This document shows positions 32,473 through 41,373 of a stretch of 64,000 bases of DNA, one piece after another (position 1 is the first letter of the stretch; each line of letters starts with the position of its first letter). Made by a program: the position numbers and the translations under genes. Source of the stretch: Bradyrhizobium algeriense. Lineage in GTDB: Bacteria > Pseudomonadota > Alphaproteobacteria > Rhizobiales > Xanthobacteraceae. Below the pieces are notes generated by a model, which did no database searches, was not told the DNA's origin, and saw only the letters and a list, made by a program, of their open reading frames with translations. The stretch covers positions 7,839,501 through 7,903,500 of the forward strand of contig NZ_JAZHRV010000001.1 in NCBI RefSeq assembly GCF_036924595.1. The letters are read 5' to 3'.

Positions 32473-33374
32473 CAGTCGTTCCCCTGGGCGCGCTCAGCCC
32501 GCTGTGTGTAGCGGAAATAGACCAGCGTCATTGCTAATGCCGTACCGAGGCCGATCATGCCGACCGCGGCGGCACGCCCGAGATCGCGATAGACAAAAGC
32601 CTGGCGATAAAGTTCGATCACCAGCGTATTGGTGGCGCCGATCGGACCGCCTTGGGTCATCAGCCAGATCAAATCGAACCGGCGCAGCGACCAGATGGTG
32701 ATGAACAACGCCAGCAGCGCGACTGTCGGCCGGATCGTCGGCCACACCACCGCGGCAAATACGCTCAATCGATCGGCGCCATCGATGACTGCCGCTTCCC
32801 GTTGTTCCTTCGACACGCCCTGGAGCGCTGCCAGAATGACGACGGAGGCAAAGGGAAAGATTTGCCAGACGGTCGTGAGCAGGATCGCGGGCAGAGCCAG
32901 GGAGGGGTCGTCGAGCCAGTTTTCGGTGCCTGAAGCTATTCCGAGCGCCCGCAGCGTGCGGCTGAAGATGCCGTACTGCGCATTGTACATCCAGATGTAG
33001 ACGAGAGCGACGGCGACCGGCGGCGCGGCCCAGGGGATCGTTACCAGGGTGCGCGCTATTGCTCGCCCCGGGAATGATTCATCCAGCAGCAAGGCGGCGG
33101 TCAGGCCGAGGCCGATCGACAGCACCACGCAAGCCGCGGTATAGAGCGCAGTAATCCAGAGTACGTGATGGAAATCGCTCGTCGCGAATAAGTCCCGGTA
33201 GTTGTCGAGTCCAACCCAGGTGTGATCGCGCGGCGAAAGCAGCGAAGTTGACGTGAAACTCAGATAGAGTTCCTCGATCAGCGGATAACCCTGAAAGAAC
33301 AGCAGATAGCCTGCCGCCGGCGCCATGAAGAGGTACGGAGTCCAGGCGCTCCCGTGCAAGCGTTCGTCGGCCAT
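32472..33374 (-). CDS. Sugar ABC transporter permease (CUT1, MalF type)
   Basis: This 300-residue permease starts with WTPYLFMAPAAGYLLFFQGY, typical of MalF/UgpA proteins. It then has the EAA-like loop EQREAAVIDGADRLSVFAAV, and SLRRFDLIWLMTQGGPIGAT, where the MTxGGP motif is diagnostic. Six hydrophobic segments are visible. ATG 33374 is preferred (GGAG 7 bases upstream) over GTG 33380. It is coupled to the MalG-like gene downstream and follows the binding-protein gene after about 150 bases. Confidence 0.9.
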   Translation of the reverse strand: MADERLHGSAWTPYLFMAPAAGYLLFFQGYPLIEELYLSFTSTSLLSPRDHTWVGLDNYRDLFATSDFHHVLWITALYTAACVVLSIGLGLTAALLLDESFPGRAIARTLVTIPWAAPPVAVALVYIWMYNAQYGIFSRTLRALGIASGTENWLDDPSLALPAILLTTVWQIFPFASVVILAALQGVSKEQREAAVIDGADRLSVFAAVVWPTIRPTVALLALFITIWSLRRFDLIWLMTQGGPIGATNTLVIELYRQAFVYRDLGRAAAVGMIGLGTALAMTLVYFRYTQRAERAQGND

Positions 33375-33526
33375 GGGCACTCCGCTTTCGCTGTTCCTGC
33401 AAGGAGGGCACGGTTCGGAAGCCGGGCGCGTCTCTCACCGCAAGAGCCTTATCGACGTCTTTTCTCACCGCTTGAATTGGTAAGCTGGTTGCGGCCAAGC
33501 TGCGCCGTGTAATCGATACGATGCGA

Positions 33527-34768
33527 TCACTTCTTGACCACGCGCGCCGTCACCATGCGCTGGGCGTCGTCCATCGCCTTCTTCGGGTCCATCCCACCCT
33601 GCAGAACCTTCAAGACCTGCTCGAGCACAATCTGCTGGATGTCCGGCGTCTTGGTCTCAAGGCCGATGACCAGTTGCGGGACCGCGTTCGGCGTCTGGTC
33701 ATCAAAGACCTTGAGCCACGGCTTCTTGGCGATGTCGTCAGCAGAACGCTCGACAATGGTGGCGACGCTGCTGGCGCCGATGATGTCCTGAAGTTCTCGC
33801 TGATTTTCCGGACGAAGCACCCATTTCATGAAGGCGATCGCCGCATCCTTGTGCTTTGTGTTGGCGTTGATCGTCAGCGGCGCCAGGATCAGGCCCTGCG
33901 CTCTCGTCGGGAACGGCGAGGGGGCGGCTGCGAGCGGCAGGTCGGGGGCCTGCTGATTGAAGATGGCGGCGACGCCGCCGTTATCGACCTCCATGGCCAA
34001 TTTGCCTTCCCAGAACATCCGGCGATAGGTCGCTGCATCGGCGCCCTTCGGTATCGCGCCGAGGTCGTACACCTTCTTATAGGCGGCGATGCCTTCGACC
34101 ACCTTGTCGCTGTTGACCGTCGGGTTGCCGGCGTCGTCGCTCCAACGCCCGCCGAAGCCGAACACAAAATTGCATACGTCCTGCCAAAAGCCCGCGCGCT
34201 CGGCCATCGTCGCGCGGAACGCGAAGCCAAATTTGCCGTCCACTGTGGCCGCCTTCGCGCTGGCCAGAAATTCCTCGAAAGTGGCAGGCGGTTTGCCGCC
34301 AGGGACCAGCGACTTGTTATAGATCAGCACGTAGTTGCTGATCTCGAACGCGACGCCGTAGCGCTTTCCGCCCACTTTCAGATACTTGTCCGGCGCGGTG
34401 AAGTTGTAATCGGTGTCCTTGATCGCGTCGTCGAGCGGCAGAAGCCGATTAGCAGGCACGGCCGCATAGAAATCGATCTGATCGAAGCGCACGAGATCCG
34501 GACCGCCACCACCGCCCATCTGGGTGAAGACCGTGTTGGCGAGCGTGGAGAACGGGATCGCGAGTGGCTGGACCTCGATCTTGTCCTGGCTCTTGTTGAA
34601 TTTCTCGACCCAGGCCTTGAGCTTCTCGCCGCGGCCGGCTTCAGCAAAGGTGGCGCCGGCGAAAGTGATCGTTTCCTTCGACTGTGCGATGGCGGCAGTC
34701 GAACCGAGGAGAGGCGCGAACGCCATTCCGGCCGCAACAATCATCGAAACGCGCTTGTTGGACGTCAT
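33527..34768 (-). CDS. Extracellular sugar-binding protein of the ABC transporter
   Basis: This 413-residue periplasmic solute-binding protein has a signal peptide (VSMIVAAGMAFAPLLGSTAA ending IAQS). The mature part begins ETITFAGATFAEAGRGEKLK. Further family features are GGGGGPDLVRFDQIDFYAA, LLPLDDAIKDTDYNF, KRYGVAFEISNYVLIYNKSL, and AIAFMKWVLRPENQRELQ. It delivers the substrate, probably a sugar acid or oligosaccharide given the downstream pathway, to the MalF/G-like permeases. A palindromic operator lies about 100 bases upstream, and the GntR regulator gene lies beyond it. It is the first gene of the transporter unit. Confidence 0.9.
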   Translation of the reverse strand: MTSNKRVSMIVAAGMAFAPLLGSTAAIAQSKETITFAGATFAEAGRGEKLKAWVEKFNKSQDKIEVQPLAIPFSTLANTVFTQMGGGGGPDLVRFDQIDFYAAVPANRLLPLDDAIKDTDYNFTAPDKYLKVGGKRYGVAFEISNYVLIYNKSLVPGGKPPATFEEFLASAKAATVDGKFGFAFRATMAERAGFWQDVCNFVFGFGGRWSDDAGNPTVNSDKVVEGIAAYKKVYDLGAIPKGADAATYRRMFWEGKLAMEVDNGGVAAIFNQQAPDLPLAAAPSPFPTRAQGLILAPLTINANTKHKDAAIAFMKWVLRPENQRELQDIIGASSVATIVERSADDIAKKPWLKVFDDQTPNAVPQLVIGLETKTPDIQQIVLEQVLKVLQGGMDPKKAMDDAQRMVTARVVKK

Positions 34769-34868
34769 GCATTCCTCCCGTTGGCCGCACCCCGATCAAT
34801 CTCATGACGTCGGGTGTCTTTTTAATCCGGACGCCATCGTTCATGCAGCGTCGTTATTTACTAGAATA

Positions 34869-34884
34869 TTGTGATATATTACAG
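34869..34884. promoter_or_regulatory. Probable GntR operator upstream of the transporter genes
   Basis: TTGTGATATATTACAG differs at two of 16 positions from the palindrome upstream of the GntR gene (35762-35777). It is about 100 bases before the binding-protein start and downstream of the regulator gene. Two such similar dyads around one regulator are good evidence for a shared operator. Confidence 0.7.
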
Positions 34885-34944
34885 AAGTCAATACAGTGAT
34901 CGCCTTCCCTAGGCAGCGCGGTACCGATGGGGAAGGCAACCCGC

Positions 34945-35700
34945 TCAGACGAGCGGTTCGATGCTGCAATCGAGCAGACTGGGGTCGATGCCTGTTTCCA
35001 TCGCATCGAACATCGTATCGACGAACGCTACCAAGGCGTCGATGGCCGCAACGGCGCGTTCGGCATGTCGGTTGGCAGTGAGGTTGAGAACCGCGAGATG
35101 GTGGTCGACCGTGCCGCCAAGGTCGGACTGGCCAGGCATGTAGTGGTGGTGGATGAAGCCGATCCTGCGATAGAGGGTGTGAAGCGGTCGCAGCGTGTGC
35201 TCGAGGAATGGTTCTCCGGCCGCCGCCAAAATGAGCGCGTCGATGCGGCGATCAAGAGCGTTGAATTCAGCGAGGCTCAGAGTGTCGCGCTTCTCTTTCA
35301 AAACACGCTCAATGTGGAGCATCTGGTTGCGGTGGGAAAGGCTGGCGCGCTCGGCGGCAAGCTTGACGACGGTGCGCTCGATGTCGCGTCGGAGGCCGAG
35401 CAGCATGCGTTCGCGGGCCAAGTCGATCGGCGCGATCTGCAGGCCGTGGCGGGGCCGTATTACGATCAGCGTGTCGGCAGCGAACCGATTGACGGCGTTG
35501 TGCACCGGCGTGCGGCCGAAACCGGTAATGGTCTGCAGTTCCTGAACGGTGAGCGACCGCCCAGGCTTTAGCTCACAGTTGACCAGCAGGTCCTCAATGC
35601 GCTGATAGGCGAGTTCGAAGAAGTTGATGCGATTTCGTCTGTTCGGCGCGTCGCTTGCGTCGGGGCGCACCAATTCAAGAGTGCCTTTGCGCTTTGCCAT
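34945..35700 (-). CDS. GntR-family (FadR-type, FCD domain) transcriptional regulator
   Basis: This 251-residue repressor-type protein has an N-terminal winged helix (AYQRIEDLLVNCELKPGRSL, TVQELQTITGFGRTPVHNAV, FAADTLIVIRPRHGLQI) and a C-terminal all-helical FCD-like ligand domain with His/Asp residues (RRIGFIHHHYMPGQ, TVDHHLAVLNL). AAGGAG lies before ATG 35700; ATG 35721 is in frame upstream. The gene lies between the transporter unit and the divergent catabolic unit. Palindromes with the same sequence are found on both sides, so it probably controls both in response to the sugar acid or an intermediate. Confidence 0.9.
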   Translation of the reverse strand: MAKRKGTLELVRPDASDAPNRRNRINFFELAYQRIEDLLVNCELKPGRSLTVQELQTITGFGRTPVHNAVNRFAADTLIVIRPRHGLQIAPIDLARERMLLGLRRDIERTVVKLAAERASLSHRNQMLHIERVLKEKRDTLSLAEFNALDRRIDALILAAAGEPFLEHTLRPLHTLYRRIGFIHHHYMPGQSDLGGTVDHHLAVLNLTANRHAERAVAAIDALVAFVDTMFDAMETGIDPSLLDCSIEPLV

Positions 35701-35761
35701 CCCCGGCTCCTTTGTCCGCATTCCTGCCGATCCTCTACTATAAGCATAACCTTAAAACATG

Positions 35762-35777
35762 TTGTGAAATATTACAA
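35762..35777. promoter_or_regulatory. Probable GntR operator in the divergent promoter region
   Basis: TTGTGAAATATTACAA is a near-perfect dyad (TTGT and ACAA arms extended by the A/T core). It lies between the GntR gene and the divergent dehydratase operon, 62 bases before the regulator start, so it can serve both autoregulation and control of the catabolic genes. Confidence 0.75.
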
Positions 35778-35900
35778 TTGGAGGTACGCTCGATTGCCTC
35801 GCGGTGGAAGCTGCGAGTCGCTTTGCTGCAATGAACAAGAGAGTCCTCTGCCTCGATTGGCCGTCGCGCGAGGACCCAGCCTGATGGGAGGATGCCCGCC

Positions 35901-37100
35901 TTGAGGATCATTTCGATCGAGACTCTGCGCACCGAAGAATTCGCCAACGTGCTTTGGGTCCGGGTCCATACAGACGTCGGCGTTATCGGCCTCGGCGAAA
36001 CCTTCTACGGCGCCGGCGCGGTCGAGGCGCAGATCCACGATACGTTTGCGGGACGGCTGCTCGGCCGCAATCCGCTTCATATCGAGGCGATTCATCGCGA
36101 CATGCTCAACCTGCCGATGGCCCAGTCCTCGACCGGGGTCGAATATCGCGCGGCCTCTGCCATCGACATCGCGCTGTGGGATCTGTTCGGAAAGGTCTGT
36201 CACCAACCAGTGCATCAGATGCTCGGCGGCCTGTGCCGGGACAAGCAGCGCATCTACAACACCTGTGCCGGCTACAAATACGTCCGCTCTACCAACATCA
36301 AGCCGGTGTCCAACTGGAACCTCGGCGTGTCGGATGGTCCCTATGAAGACCTCGACGGCTTCATGAATCGCGCCGACGCGGTGGCCGAAAGTCTGCTGGA
36401 GAGTGGCATCAGTGCGATGAAGATCTGGCCGTTCGATCCGGCGGCGCAGGAGAACCAGGGCCTGTTCATCAGCGCGGAACAGATGAAGAAGGCCATCCAG
36501 CCGTTCGAGAAGATCCGCAAGGCCGTCGGCGACAAGATGGAGATCATGGTCGAGTTCCACTCGCTGTGGAATCTGCCCACCGCTATGAAGATCGCAAAGG
36601 CGCTCGAGCCCTACAAGCCGACCTGGTACGAGGACCCGATCCGTATGAATTCGCCGCAGGCGCTCGCCGAATACGCGCGCTCGACCGACGTCTGGGTCTG
36701 CGCCAGTGAGACGCTCGGCTCGCGCTATCCCTACAAGGACATGCTCGATCGCGACGCGATGCATGTCGTGATGGCCGATCTGTGCTGGACTGGCGGCCTC
36801 ACCGAGGGGCGCAAGATCGCCGCGATGGCCGAAACCTACCACCGTCCCTTTGCGCCACATGACTGTATCGGCCCGGTCGGTTTTGCCGCCGCTGTGCACA
36901 TGTCGTTCAGCCAGCCGAATACGCTGATCCAGGAATCCGTGCGCGCCTTCTACAAGGGCTGGTACAATGAGCTCGTCACCAATATGCCCGTGATCATGGA
37001 CGGATACGTCTATCCGATGGAGGGGGAGGGCCTCTGCATCGACTTGCTACCCGCGGTCTACCACCGTCCGGATTTGACCGTGCGCCGCTCCAACGTCTGA
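35901..37100 (+). CDS. Mandelate racemase/muconate-lactonizing enzyme family (enolase superfamily) dehydratase
   Basis: This enzyme of about 399 residues abstracts an alpha-proton from a sugar acid. Family landmarks are SAMKIWPFDPAA (catalytic Lys strand), IMVEFHSLWNLPTAM (first metal ligand), TWYEDPIRM (second), CASETLGSRY (third), ADLCWTGGLTEGRKIA and FAPHDCIGPVGFAA with the catalytic His. TTG 35901 is preferred: GGGAGG ends directly at the ATG of 35892 and is 9 bases from this TTG, and the protein then begins with the usual RIISIETL. It is the first gene of a catabolic operon with an SDR and an idonate-dehydrogenase-like enzyme. Confidence 0.88.
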   Translation: MRIISIETLRTEEFANVLWVRVHTDVGVIGLGETFYGAGAVEAQIHDTFAGRLLGRNPLHIEAIHRDMLNLPMAQSSTGVEYRAASAIDIALWDLFGKVCHQPVHQMLGGLCRDKQRIYNTCAGYKYVRSTNIKPVSNWNLGVSDGPYEDLDGFMNRADAVAESLLESGISAMKIWPFDPAAQENQGLFISAEQMKKAIQPFEKIRKAVGDKMEIMVEFHSLWNLPTAMKIAKALEPYKPTWYEDPIRMNSPQALAEYARSTDVWVCASETLGSRYPYKDMLDRDAMHVVMADLCWTGGLTEGRKIAAMAETYHRPFAPHDCIGPVGFAAAVHMSFSQPNTLIQESVRAFYKGWYNELVTNMPVIMDGYVYPMEGEGLCIDLLPAVYHRPDLTVRRSNV

Positions 37101-37109
37101 AGGTTCGCA

Positions 37110-37877
37110 ATGTCCCATGCGTTGTTCGATTTGTCCGGCCGCACGGCCTTGGTGACCGGCTCATCACGCGGACTTGGCCGCGCCATCGCCGAGGGGCTCG
37201 CAAGAGCGGGCGCGCGATTGATCGTCAACGGCGTCGATCCGGCTCGCGTCGAAGCCGCTGTGGCCGAAATCCGCGCCGTCGGGTACGCGGTCGAGGGTTC
37301 GACCTTCGACGTGACCGATGAAGCCGGAATCATCGAGGCCTTTACGCACTTCGACGCTGCTGGAACCGAGATTGATATCCTGGTCAACAATGCCGGCATT
37401 CAGGTACGCAAGCCGCTGATCGAATTCTCTTCAGCCGAGTGGCGCAAAGTGATCGAGACCAATCTCACCAGCGCTTTTGTCGTCGGGCGCGAAGCGGCGA
37501 AACGGATGATCCCGCGCAAGCGCGGTAAGATCATCAACATCGGATCGCTGGCGAGCGAACTGGCACGGCCGACTGTCGGGCCATATACGGCGGCGAAGGG
37601 CGGCATCAAGAACCTCACGCGTTCGATGGCGGTCGAATGGGCGGCGAACGGCGTCCAGGCCAACGCCATCGGACCCGGTTACATGCTGACCGATATGAAC
37701 GAGGCCCTGGTCAAGAATCCCGAATTCAGCGCCTGGCTGATGTCCCGCATTCCTTCGAAGCGCTGGGGACGGCCCGATGAACTCGTAGGCGCCGCGGTGT
37801 TCCTCGCCTCAACCGCGTCCGACTACGTCAACGGCCAGATCATCTATGTCGACGGCGGGATGCTGGCTGCGATGTAG
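37110..37877 (+). CDS. SDR oxidoreductase, gluconate 5-dehydrogenase type
   Basis: This 255-residue NAD(P)-dependent dehydrogenase begins FDLSGRTALVTGSSRGLGRA, the typical start of gluconate 5-dehydrogenases. It has DILVNNAGIQVRKPL, the catalytic Ser in INIGSLASEL, YTAAKGG (Tyr-x-x-x-Lys) and YMLTDMNEALVKNPEFSAWL, which is close to IdnO-like enzymes. It starts 10 bases after the dehydratase stop and lies 31 bases before the idonate-dehydrogenase-like gene, so it belongs to the same operon. It likely interconverts 5-keto- and hydroxy-sugar acids. Confidence 0.88.
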   Translation: MSHALFDLSGRTALVTGSSRGLGRAIAEGLARAGARLIVNGVDPARVEAAVAEIRAVGYAVEGSTFDVTDEAGIIEAFTHFDAAGTEIDILVNNAGIQVRKPLIEFSSAEWRKVIETNLTSAFVVGREAAKRMIPRKRGKIINIGSLASELARPTVGPYTAAKGGIKNLTRSMAVEWAANGVQANAIGPGYMLTDMNEALVKNPEFSAWLMSRIPSKRWGRPDELVGAAVFLASTASDYVNGQIIYVDGGMLAAM

Positions 37878-37908
37878 GCGCGACTGCAGGATCAGGGAGA
37901 ACATGTTC

Positions 37909-38940
37909 ATGCGAGCCGTCGTCATCCACGCTCCGAAAGACCTGCGGATCGAGTGCTTTCCCGATCCGGCCCCCGGTGCCAACCAGGTGCGCGTCAAAAT
38001 TGCCGCCGGCGGCATTTGCGGCTCGGACCTGCATTACTACCACCATGGCGGCTTCGGCACGGTCCGGATCCAGCAGCCGATGGCGCTCGGACACGAAATA
38101 TCTGGCGTGATCGCCGCGGTCGGCGGCGATGTATCGCACCTCAAGCCCGGCATGCGGGTAGCCGTAAATCCGAGCCAGCCCTGCGGCGTCTGCCTCCATT
38201 GCCGCGAGGGGATGCGCAACCAATGCCTGGACATGCGCTTCATGGGCAGTGCAATGCGCATGCCGCACGTCCAGGGAGGCTTTCGCGAGAACGTGACGGT
38301 CGACGCGTCGCAGGCTTTGCCGATCGCCGATTCCCTTTCCCTCGGCGAAGCCGCGATGGCCGAGCCGCTCGCGGTTTGCTTGCACGCCGGAAAGCAGGCG
38401 GGCCGGCTGCTTGGAAAGCGCGTCCTGGTGACGGGCTGCGGTCCGATCGGCGCGCTGATGGTCGTTGTGGCGCGCTACGGCAGTGCTGCGGAGGTCGTTG
38501 TCACCGATATCGCCGACGCACCCCTCGCTGTTGCGCGCAAACTCGGAGCGAGCCGTACCGTCAACAGTACGACGGAAGCCTCCGCGCTCGATACCTATCG
38601 TACCGGCAAGGGGGTGTTCGACATCCTGTTCGAGGCCTCCGGCAATCAGGCGGCACTGCGCGCCGCACTCGATCTTATGCGTCCAGGCGGAATCATCGTA
38701 CAACTCGGGCTCGGCGGCGAAATGACCCTTCCGGTGAACACGATCGTTGCCAAGGAATTGCAGTTGCGCGGCACGTTTCGCTTTGATCCGGAATTCGAAC
38801 TGGCGCTGCGCTTGATGGGCGAGGGCCTGATCGACGTGAAACCGCTGATATCAGCATCGCTGCCGTTCGCATCGGCGATCGACGCGTTCGAACTCGCCAG
38901 CGACCGATCGAAATCCATGAAGGTTCAACTAACGTTCTAG
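37909..38940 (+). CDS. idnD: L-idonate 5-dehydrogenase-like zinc alcohol dehydrogenase
   Basis: This medium-chain dehydrogenase has 343 residues, the size of E. coli IdnD. The catalytic zinc site is seen in AAGGICGSDLHYYHHGGFG and ALGHEISG. A structural zinc site is in PCGVCLHCREGMRNQC (four Cys), followed by EPLAVCLHA and the NAD-binding VTGCGPIGAL. ATG 37909 is 9 bases after GGGAG; ATG 37903 is an alternative. It oxidises a sugar acid such as L-idonate at C5. It is the last gene of the unit that begins with the dehydratase. Confidence 0.88.
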   Translation: MRAVVIHAPKDLRIECFPDPAPGANQVRVKIAAGGICGSDLHYYHHGGFGTVRIQQPMALGHEISGVIAAVGGDVSHLKPGMRVAVNPSQPCGVCLHCREGMRNQCLDMRFMGSAMRMPHVQGGFRENVTVDASQALPIADSLSLGEAAMAEPLAVCLHAGKQAGRLLGKRVLVTGCGPIGALMVVVARYGSAAEVVVTDIADAPLAVARKLGASRTVNSTTEASALDTYRTGKGVFDILFEASGNQAALRAALDLMRPGGIIVQLGLGGEMTLPVNTIVAKELQLRGTFRFDPEFELALRLMGEGLIDVKPLISASLPFASAIDAFELASDRSKSMKVQLTF

Positions 38941-39197
38941 AAGGATTTCCAAAGTGGCTTCTTGGTGAAATGCGCATCATTCCGGCACGAAATTCGAGGC
39001 CTTGAGTAGGGAAATGCTTTTTTCGGTCTTGGTCGCGCACGATTGACGGTGGCACCCAAGCCGCGGGCGCCGCGCCAAGTCACGAGCAGTCTTCGGCTGA
39101 TGCGCGATAAGCGAACGGCCGCTCGTGGCGCGAAGCGGTCGTTCGCCCAGGTACCAATGCCTTCGATCGTTATGGTCTCGCTTACCGGCGCCGCGGC
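38941..39197. other. Intergenic region with a dispersed hairpin repeat
   Basis: No gene. The block 39112-39145 holds the inverted repeat CGAACGGCCGCT / AGCGGTCGTTCG (11 of 12 positions complementary), a copy of the dispersed hairpin family also seen at 30246, 41613 and 59884. The two flanking genes are convergent, so it might also act as a transcription barrier. Confidence 0.55.
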
Positions 39198-40895
39198 TCA
39201 GCGCTGAAATACGATTTTGCCGCCAACTATCGTTACGTCGGCCTTGATGTCCTTGATCTGATCCTCCGGCACGGCCACGTAATCCGCCGAGAGAACCACT
39301 AGGTCGGCCAACTTTCCTGGCTCAAGCGTACCCTTCCGCCCTTCTTCGAACGTGTAACGTGCAGCAGCACTCGTATAGAGGCGAAGAGCCTGCTCGCGGC
39401 TGATGGCTTCGGAAGCGCCGTAAACGTTGCCGTTGGGGTCCTTCCGCGTCACCATGATGTACATGTTGAGGAGCGGGTTGATGGGATTGACTGGAAAATC
39501 GGTTCCAGCTCCGAGACTGTTGATGCCCATCCTCTCGATCAAGGTCTTTGTGGGCACGGCACGGTCCGCAGTCGCTCGCCCGAGGAAGCGCTCTACGGTC
39601 GCCGCCTTGTCCCACATGAATACGTTCTGAAAATCGACGCGGGCTCCTAGCCTGTGGGCGCGCTCCATCTGTTCGGGCCGGATCAAGCTTGCATGGATGA
39701 GGATGAAGCGCCGGTCGCGGATCGACTTTTCCCTGTCCGCAGCCTCGAACGCGTCGAGTACATGGTCGATACCGAGGTCTCCCACGACGTGTACGCCTAC
39801 GCGCCAATTGTATCGGTTGCAGATCGACACGAGTTGCTTCAATCGCTCGGGCGTCTGCTGCGCGATGCCGCGGTAGTCGTCATGCGAATCGGGATAGACA
39901 TCGCGGGTCAGCGCGGTCTTCAGAGTCATGCCGCCATCGTAGAAGATCTTGATGCCGGCAAACTTCAGCCAGTCGTCACCAAATCCGGACGACGCGCCGT
40001 TACCGGACATTACCGTTTCCCACGCAGCCATGTCCGCCGGCGGCTCCGGCCGGAACATCAGACCCGCGCGGAGAGTGGCTTCTCCAGAAACAGCGATCTT
40101 CTGAAGTGTCCGGATGTCCCGAGCTTCCGTCGCTCCCTCGACCACGCTCGTAATCCCGAAGCTGTTCAGGACTCCCTCGGCGATCTTGAACTGCCGGACC
40201 TCGTCTTCCTCACTCCACGGCGGCACGGCCTTCTCGACCCGATCGATCGCAGTCTCGACGAGAACGCCGGTTAACTCCCCGGATGCGTCCTTTTCGAAAG
40301 ATCCGCCGCTTGGATTCGGCGTGCTCTTGTCGACTCCCGCCTTCTGCAGTGCCAGGCCGTTCGCCATCGAAAAGTGACCAACGGTCCGCAGGTAGACGGG
40401 ATTGTTCGGAGCGACGCCATCGATTTCCTGTTTGGTGAGATAGCGCTTCTCAGCGAGCTGCGACGGCGGATGCCATGCGCCGCCCACGATCCATTCGCCC
40501 GGGTTCTTCTTGGCAGCGAATGTCTTGATCGCATCGAGAGCCTCGACGACCGTCTTCGCCTTGCTCATGCTCACGACGTACTCCGAGAGACCGGCAGCCT
40601 TGAAATGCGCGTGAGTATCGATCAGCCCGGGAACGACAGTCTTGCCGGCCAGATCCAACACACGTGTCCGTGTGCTGATGATGGATTTGACCGACGCGTT
40701 GCTTCCTGTTGCGAGTATCTTGCCGTCCAGAACGGCCAGCGCCTCCACGACGGATGACCGATCATCCATGGTCAGGACGTTTCCGTTGATCAGAACCAGG
40801 TCGGGCGAACTCGAGTCCGCCTGCTGCGCGTGCGTTGGGCTGGCGAGGCACAGGCCAAATCCCAGGATCACCAGAGGGTTTGCCTTCCTTATCAT
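39198..40895 (-). CDS. Secreted YtcJ-like amidohydrolase
   Basis: This 565-residue protein has a signal peptide (NPLVILGFGLCLASPTHAQQ), which places it in the periplasm, unlike the related protein at 3223-4875. The amidohydrolase landmarks are LVLINGNVLTMDD, VVPGLIDTHAHF (metal HxH), FAGIKIFYDGGM (carbamylated-Lys region of this group), GVHVVGDLGIDHVLD, RFILIHASLI and LGAGTDFPV, with a C-terminal KGTLEPGKLADLVVLSAD. GGAGG lies 7 bases before ATG 40895. It has no obvious operon partner. The substrate is unknown. Confidence 0.88.
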   Translation of the reverse strand: MIRKANPLVILGFGLCLASPTHAQQADSSSPDLVLINGNVLTMDDRSSVVEALAVLDGKILATGSNASVKSIISTRTRVLDLAGKTVVPGLIDTHAHFKAAGLSEYVVSMSKAKTVVEALDAIKTFAAKKNPGEWIVGGAWHPPSQLAEKRYLTKQEIDGVAPNNPVYLRTVGHFSMANGLALQKAGVDKSTPNPSGGSFEKDASGELTGVLVETAIDRVEKAVPPWSEEDEVRQFKIAEGVLNSFGITSVVEGATEARDIRTLQKIAVSGEATLRAGLMFRPEPPADMAAWETVMSGNGASSGFGDDWLKFAGIKIFYDGGMTLKTALTRDVYPDSHDDYRGIAQQTPERLKQLVSICNRYNWRVGVHVVGDLGIDHVLDAFEAADREKSIRDRRFILIHASLIRPEQMERAHRLGARVDFQNVFMWDKAATVERFLGRATADRAVPTKTLIERMGINSLGAGTDFPVNPINPLLNMYIMVTRKDPNGNVYGASEAISREQALRLYTSAAARYTFEEGRKGTLEPGKLADLVVLSADYVAVPEDQIKDIKADVTIVGGKIVFQR

Positions 40896-41064
40896 GAAAT
40901 TTCCTCCGCCTCGCGTTGTTCGATGACGAACAATAGTTCGATGGATGCAGAATGCATCTAGTTTAATTCCGTGCCGACCGGATTCGGGTACTGGCCTGAG
41001 AGCAGGTCCCCTGGATGACGGTCTGGGCTGGCGATGGGCCGGCGTCCCGCCAAGACGGTGCTGG

Positions 41065-41373
41065 TCAGGCCTGTCGGCCATAACTCTCGGTTACCGCCGC
41101 CGCGACGAACTTTCTGCGTCCGGTGCTGCCCGGGCTTGTGCCATGGGCGGCGCACCAGTCCGGGAATGTGGCGGGGTCGATGTAAACACGCAGCACGACG
41201 TGTCCATAGGCCTTGAGCCCCTGCTCCATTTCCTCGGCCATCTTCAGCCATTCTTTCCAGTTCGGTGGCATCTTGTCGCCATCGTCGAAAAGTTGCAGCA
41301 ACGCTGGATAATCTTCCTCCTTGATCCAATAGGCCCCGACTGCGGGAGGCGGTTTATCCTCGGAATTCGTCAT
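41065..41373 (-). CDS. Hypothetical protein of a rhizobial type
   Basis: This 102-residue soluble protein contains YWIKEEDYPALLQLFDDGDK, then MPPNWKEWLKMAEEMEQGLK and VVLRVYIDPATFPDWCAAHG. I recall similar small proteins as common in Bradyrhizobium-type genomes, with no known function. GGGAGA lies upstream of ATG 41373. It stands alone between the secreted amidohydrolase and a repeat-rich spacer. Confidence 0.65.
   Translation of the reverse strand: MTNSEDKPPPAVGAYWIKEEDYPALLQLFDDGDKMPPNWKEWLKMAEEMEQGLKAYGHVVLRVYIDPATFPDWCAAHGTSPGSTGRRKFVAAAVTESYGRQA

Noticed and set aside
33521..34807. A 428-residue plus-strand open frame
   Set aside because: It is fully antisense to the solute-binding protein gene, which has a signal peptide and clear family motifs.
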